Shown here in pieces: positions 33,341-34,987 of a DNA stretch of 34,987 nt. Origin of the DNA: an uncultured Woeseiaceae bacterium (GTDB lineage: Bacteria > Pseudomonadota > Gammaproteobacteria > Steroidobacterales > Woeseiaceae); contig CAJQPL010000065.1 of assembly GCA_905480215.1 (NCBI GenBank), positions 1 through 34,987 on the forward strand, read 5' to 3'. The position numbers and the translations under genes were made by a program. Under the pieces are notes generated by a model that saw nothing but the letters and a program-made list of their open reading frames with translations, had not been told where the DNA came from and made no database searches. Position 1 is the stretch's first letter; every line of letters starts with the position of its first letter.

Positions 33341-34468
33341 ATGGTCACACAAGTTGATGAGATTCGAGATGCCTTGACCAAGGTCAAGGCAATGTCGGCA
33401 GATCGTGCGACCGCAATGCCCGCTGGGTACTACACGTCAGAGGACTTTACGGACCTCGAAGCAGAGCAGGTTTTTCGTAAGGACTGGGTCTGCCTTGGGC
33501 GTGCCGACGAAGTGAAAGAACCGGGCGATTTTTTCACGACCGAATTGATTGGCGAACAGTTATTGGTCACGCGAGGCAAAGACGAGGCCATCCGGGTGTT
33601 GTCGAATGTATGTCGTCATCGCGGCAATATGGTTGCCTCCGGACGTGGCAAAAAATCGCGCTTCAGCTGCAGTTACCATGCCTGGACTTATGATCTGGAA
33701 GGGCAACTACTGGCCGCACCGCTAATGTCGGAGGTCGAAGGATTTAAGACCTCGAATTTTAAGCTGCCATCGTTCAAGACAGAGGTGTGGGAAGGTTTCT
33801 TGTTCGTCAATTTGGATGGCAACGCAGAGCCTCTTGCTCCACGCTTAAGTAAGCTGATGCCGTTTATAGAAAATTATGACGTCGCTGATCGAATTCACGG
33901 CTTCACCGAAGAGACGACCTGGCAAACGAACTGGAAGTGTTTGGCGGAGAATTTCATGGAAGGCTATCACTTGGATGTAACCCATCCAAAGACATTACGG
34001 CCCCTTACACCAACGGGCCTGTGCGAATATGTGCCGTCCGATGGGAACTTCAATGCGTACTATTCGTACTACGATCCGAAGTATCCGGAGCGTGGTCCAT
34101 TTCCGCCGAATCTAACTGCCAAAGAAAAGCGCTGCTCATTTATGTTCGGCGTATTCCCGAATCTCGTTGTGGCAGCCGCGCCAAACGTCTTGATATTTTT
34201 GTGCCTAAGTCCGAACTCAAGCAACGCAGTTAATATTCGCTGGGGCATGTCCTCGCTCCCTGAGACTGAGGGTGTAAGCGACGAGCAGCGCGATTTTATG
34301 AATCAGGTTAATGCGGAAGACAAACTCAAACTGGAAACGCTGCAGAAAGGTTTGCAGTCTCGCTATTACCGTTCCGGCCCGTTGGCCAAGCAGGATCTTG
34401 AAGGCACAATCTTCGACATGTATCGGTATATGGCGACTCGTCTTGGCAGTGACGTAGCGCTTGATTGA
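33341..34468 (+). CDS. Rieske non-heme iron oxygenase, alpha subunit
   Basis: The 375-residue protein has an N-terminal Rieske domain with complete [2Fe-2S] ligands: C91-x-H93 in CRHRG and C110-x2-H113 in CSYHAW. The catalytic domain has the mononuclear iron site NFMEGYHLDVTH (His210 and His215) with Asp359 as candidate third ligand. Overall length and the EN..E.YH..VTHP form resemble the family of aromatic-ring or quaternary-amine (glycine-betaine type) oxygenases. No ferredoxin or reductase gene is next to it, so electron donors must be elsewhere. Substrate is unknown. A convergent sulfotransferase gene follows 8 bases after the stop. Confidence 0.88.
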   Translation: MVTQVDEIRDALTKVKAMSADRATAMPAGYYTSEDFTDLEAEQVFRKDWVCLGRADEVKEPGDFFTTELIGEQLLVTRGKDEAIRVLSNVCRHRGNMVASGRGKKSRFSCSYHAWTYDLEGQLLAAPLMSEVEGFKTSNFKLPSFKTEVWEGFLFVNLDGNAEPLAPRLSKLMPFIENYDVADRIHGFTEETTWQTNWKCLAENFMEGYHLDVTHPKTLRPLTPTGLCEYVPSDGNFNAYYSYYDPKYPERGPFPPNLTAKEKRCSFMFGVFPNLVVAAAPNVLIFLCLSPNSSNAVNIRWGMSSLPETEGVSDEQRDFMNQVNAEDKLKLETLQKGLQSRYYRSGPLAKQDLEGTIFDMYRYMATRLGSDVALD

Positions 34469-34476
34469 GTAAGCGC

Positions 34477-34987
34477 CTACGGGCTGAGTTCTTCGCCAAG
34501 TGCCTGAGTCAGGGGTTGTAGGTACTCGCTATATTCTTTCCACTGCTGCAAGCCCTGTTGATAGATAGGCTGCCTGACCTGTTCTGAACTTGGCGTACGG
34601 ACCAATCGCTCTGTCTTGTGAAACTCAAGGCATGCTGATTGCATTTCGAGGCCACAAAACTCCAGCATGCGCGATACTTGTGATTCCAGGTCGGCGACGA
34701 CATCCTCGTATTGAACTCGCAGTATCTGTCCGGGAAGTACCTGGTCCCAATGCTTCATCAATCGCACATAGTCTTTGTAATATTGTCCGATTTCCTGCAA
34801 ACCGTAGGTGTAAGCCTGGCCTTGAGCAAACAATTGCTTGAAACCACTAAAACAACAGGCCATTGGTTCGCGACGAGCATCAATGATTTTTGCGTTCGGC
34901 AAAATCATCTTGATTAGCCCGATATGTCGGAAGTTGTTCGGCATCTTATCGATAAAGAACGCTGCGTCGGCACGATGGATTTTGGTT
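34477..34987 (-). CDS. Sulfotransferase family protein, C-terminal part (N-terminus beyond window)
   Basis: The frame is open through the right edge, so the N-terminal part (often a TPR region and the 5'-PSB loop that binds PAPS) lies outside. The visible 169 residues match the C-terminal part of TPR-type sulfotransferases: FFIDKMPNNFRHIGLIKMILPNAKIID, the RREPMACCFSGFKQLFA segment that includes the 3'-phosphate site, VQYEDVVADLESQ, and the closing VRTPSSEQVRQPIY with the GxxxxW-like tail. These enzymes transfer sulfate from PAPS to hydroxyl groups of glycans, lipids or proteins. It converges on the Rieske oxygenase gene. Confidence 0.9.
   Translation of the reverse strand, partial: TKIHRADAAFFIDKMPNNFRHIGLIKMILPNAKIIDARREPMACCFSGFKQLFAQGQAYTYGLQEIGQYYKDYVRLMKHWDQVLPGQILRVQYEDVVADLESQVSRMLEFCGLEMQSACLEFHKTERLVRTPSSEQVRQPIYQQGLQQWKEYSEYLQPLTQALGEELSP

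Overview
The window looks like chromosome from a free-living, probably marine gammaproteobacterium. The central gene order queG / nnr-tsaE-amiB-mutL-miaA-hfq-hflX-hflK-hflC-yjeT-purA is the classical gammaproteobacterial mutL-hfq superoperon, and pcnB-folK-(dNK)-panB-panC is another conserved gammaproteobacterial block. An endonuclease-type MutL, a PPK2, an OPT transporter and a tetratricopeptide-type sulfotransferase would fit Woeseia-like or Chromatiales-like lineages. That lineage guess is inference; no rRNA is present to test it.

Layout. 1-1860: the C-terminal part of an alpha/beta hydrolase, a deleted remnant of a GntP gluconate permease and an intact gluconokinase. 1861-2300: an intergenic stretch with two small palindromic units, then a minus-strand tRNA-Glu(CTC) with its own promoter and terminator. 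2307-6566: pcnB, folK, a deoxynucleoside kinase, panB and panC on the plus strand (RNA decay, folate, nucleotide salvage, pantothenate), with a 16-bp tandem repeat across the panB stop. 6563-9576 (minus): queG overlapping ppk2, then a cyclic-nucleotide-binding-like/GGDEF protein with a CRP-like site upstream. 9613-21038: the superoperon covering NAD(P)HX repair, t6A and i6A tRNA modification, cell-wall amidase, mismatch repair, Hfq, HflX, HflKC and PurA.

21119-34987 is more accessory: a patatin-like hydrolase, an OPT transporter with a small membrane partner, a membrane NERD-like protein, a DUF2799 lipoprotein, a short Cys-rich membrane protein, a phospholipase-D lipoprotein divergent from an Mpo1-like protein, two small exported proteins, GreB, an outer-membrane barrel, an MFS transporter divergent from a Rieske oxygenase, and the end of a sulfotransferase. 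Envelope and lipid functions predominate.

No complete mobile element, CRISPR array, phage gene or evident defence island was seen. The observations most worth checking are an (ARN)n tract with a stem-loop in the hfq leader, a yjeT gene that lacks any canonical start codon at full family length, two CRP-like palindromes, a NERD-like protein lacking the usual nuclease residues, the internally deleted GntP next to an intact gntK, and the OPT-plus-partner gene pair.
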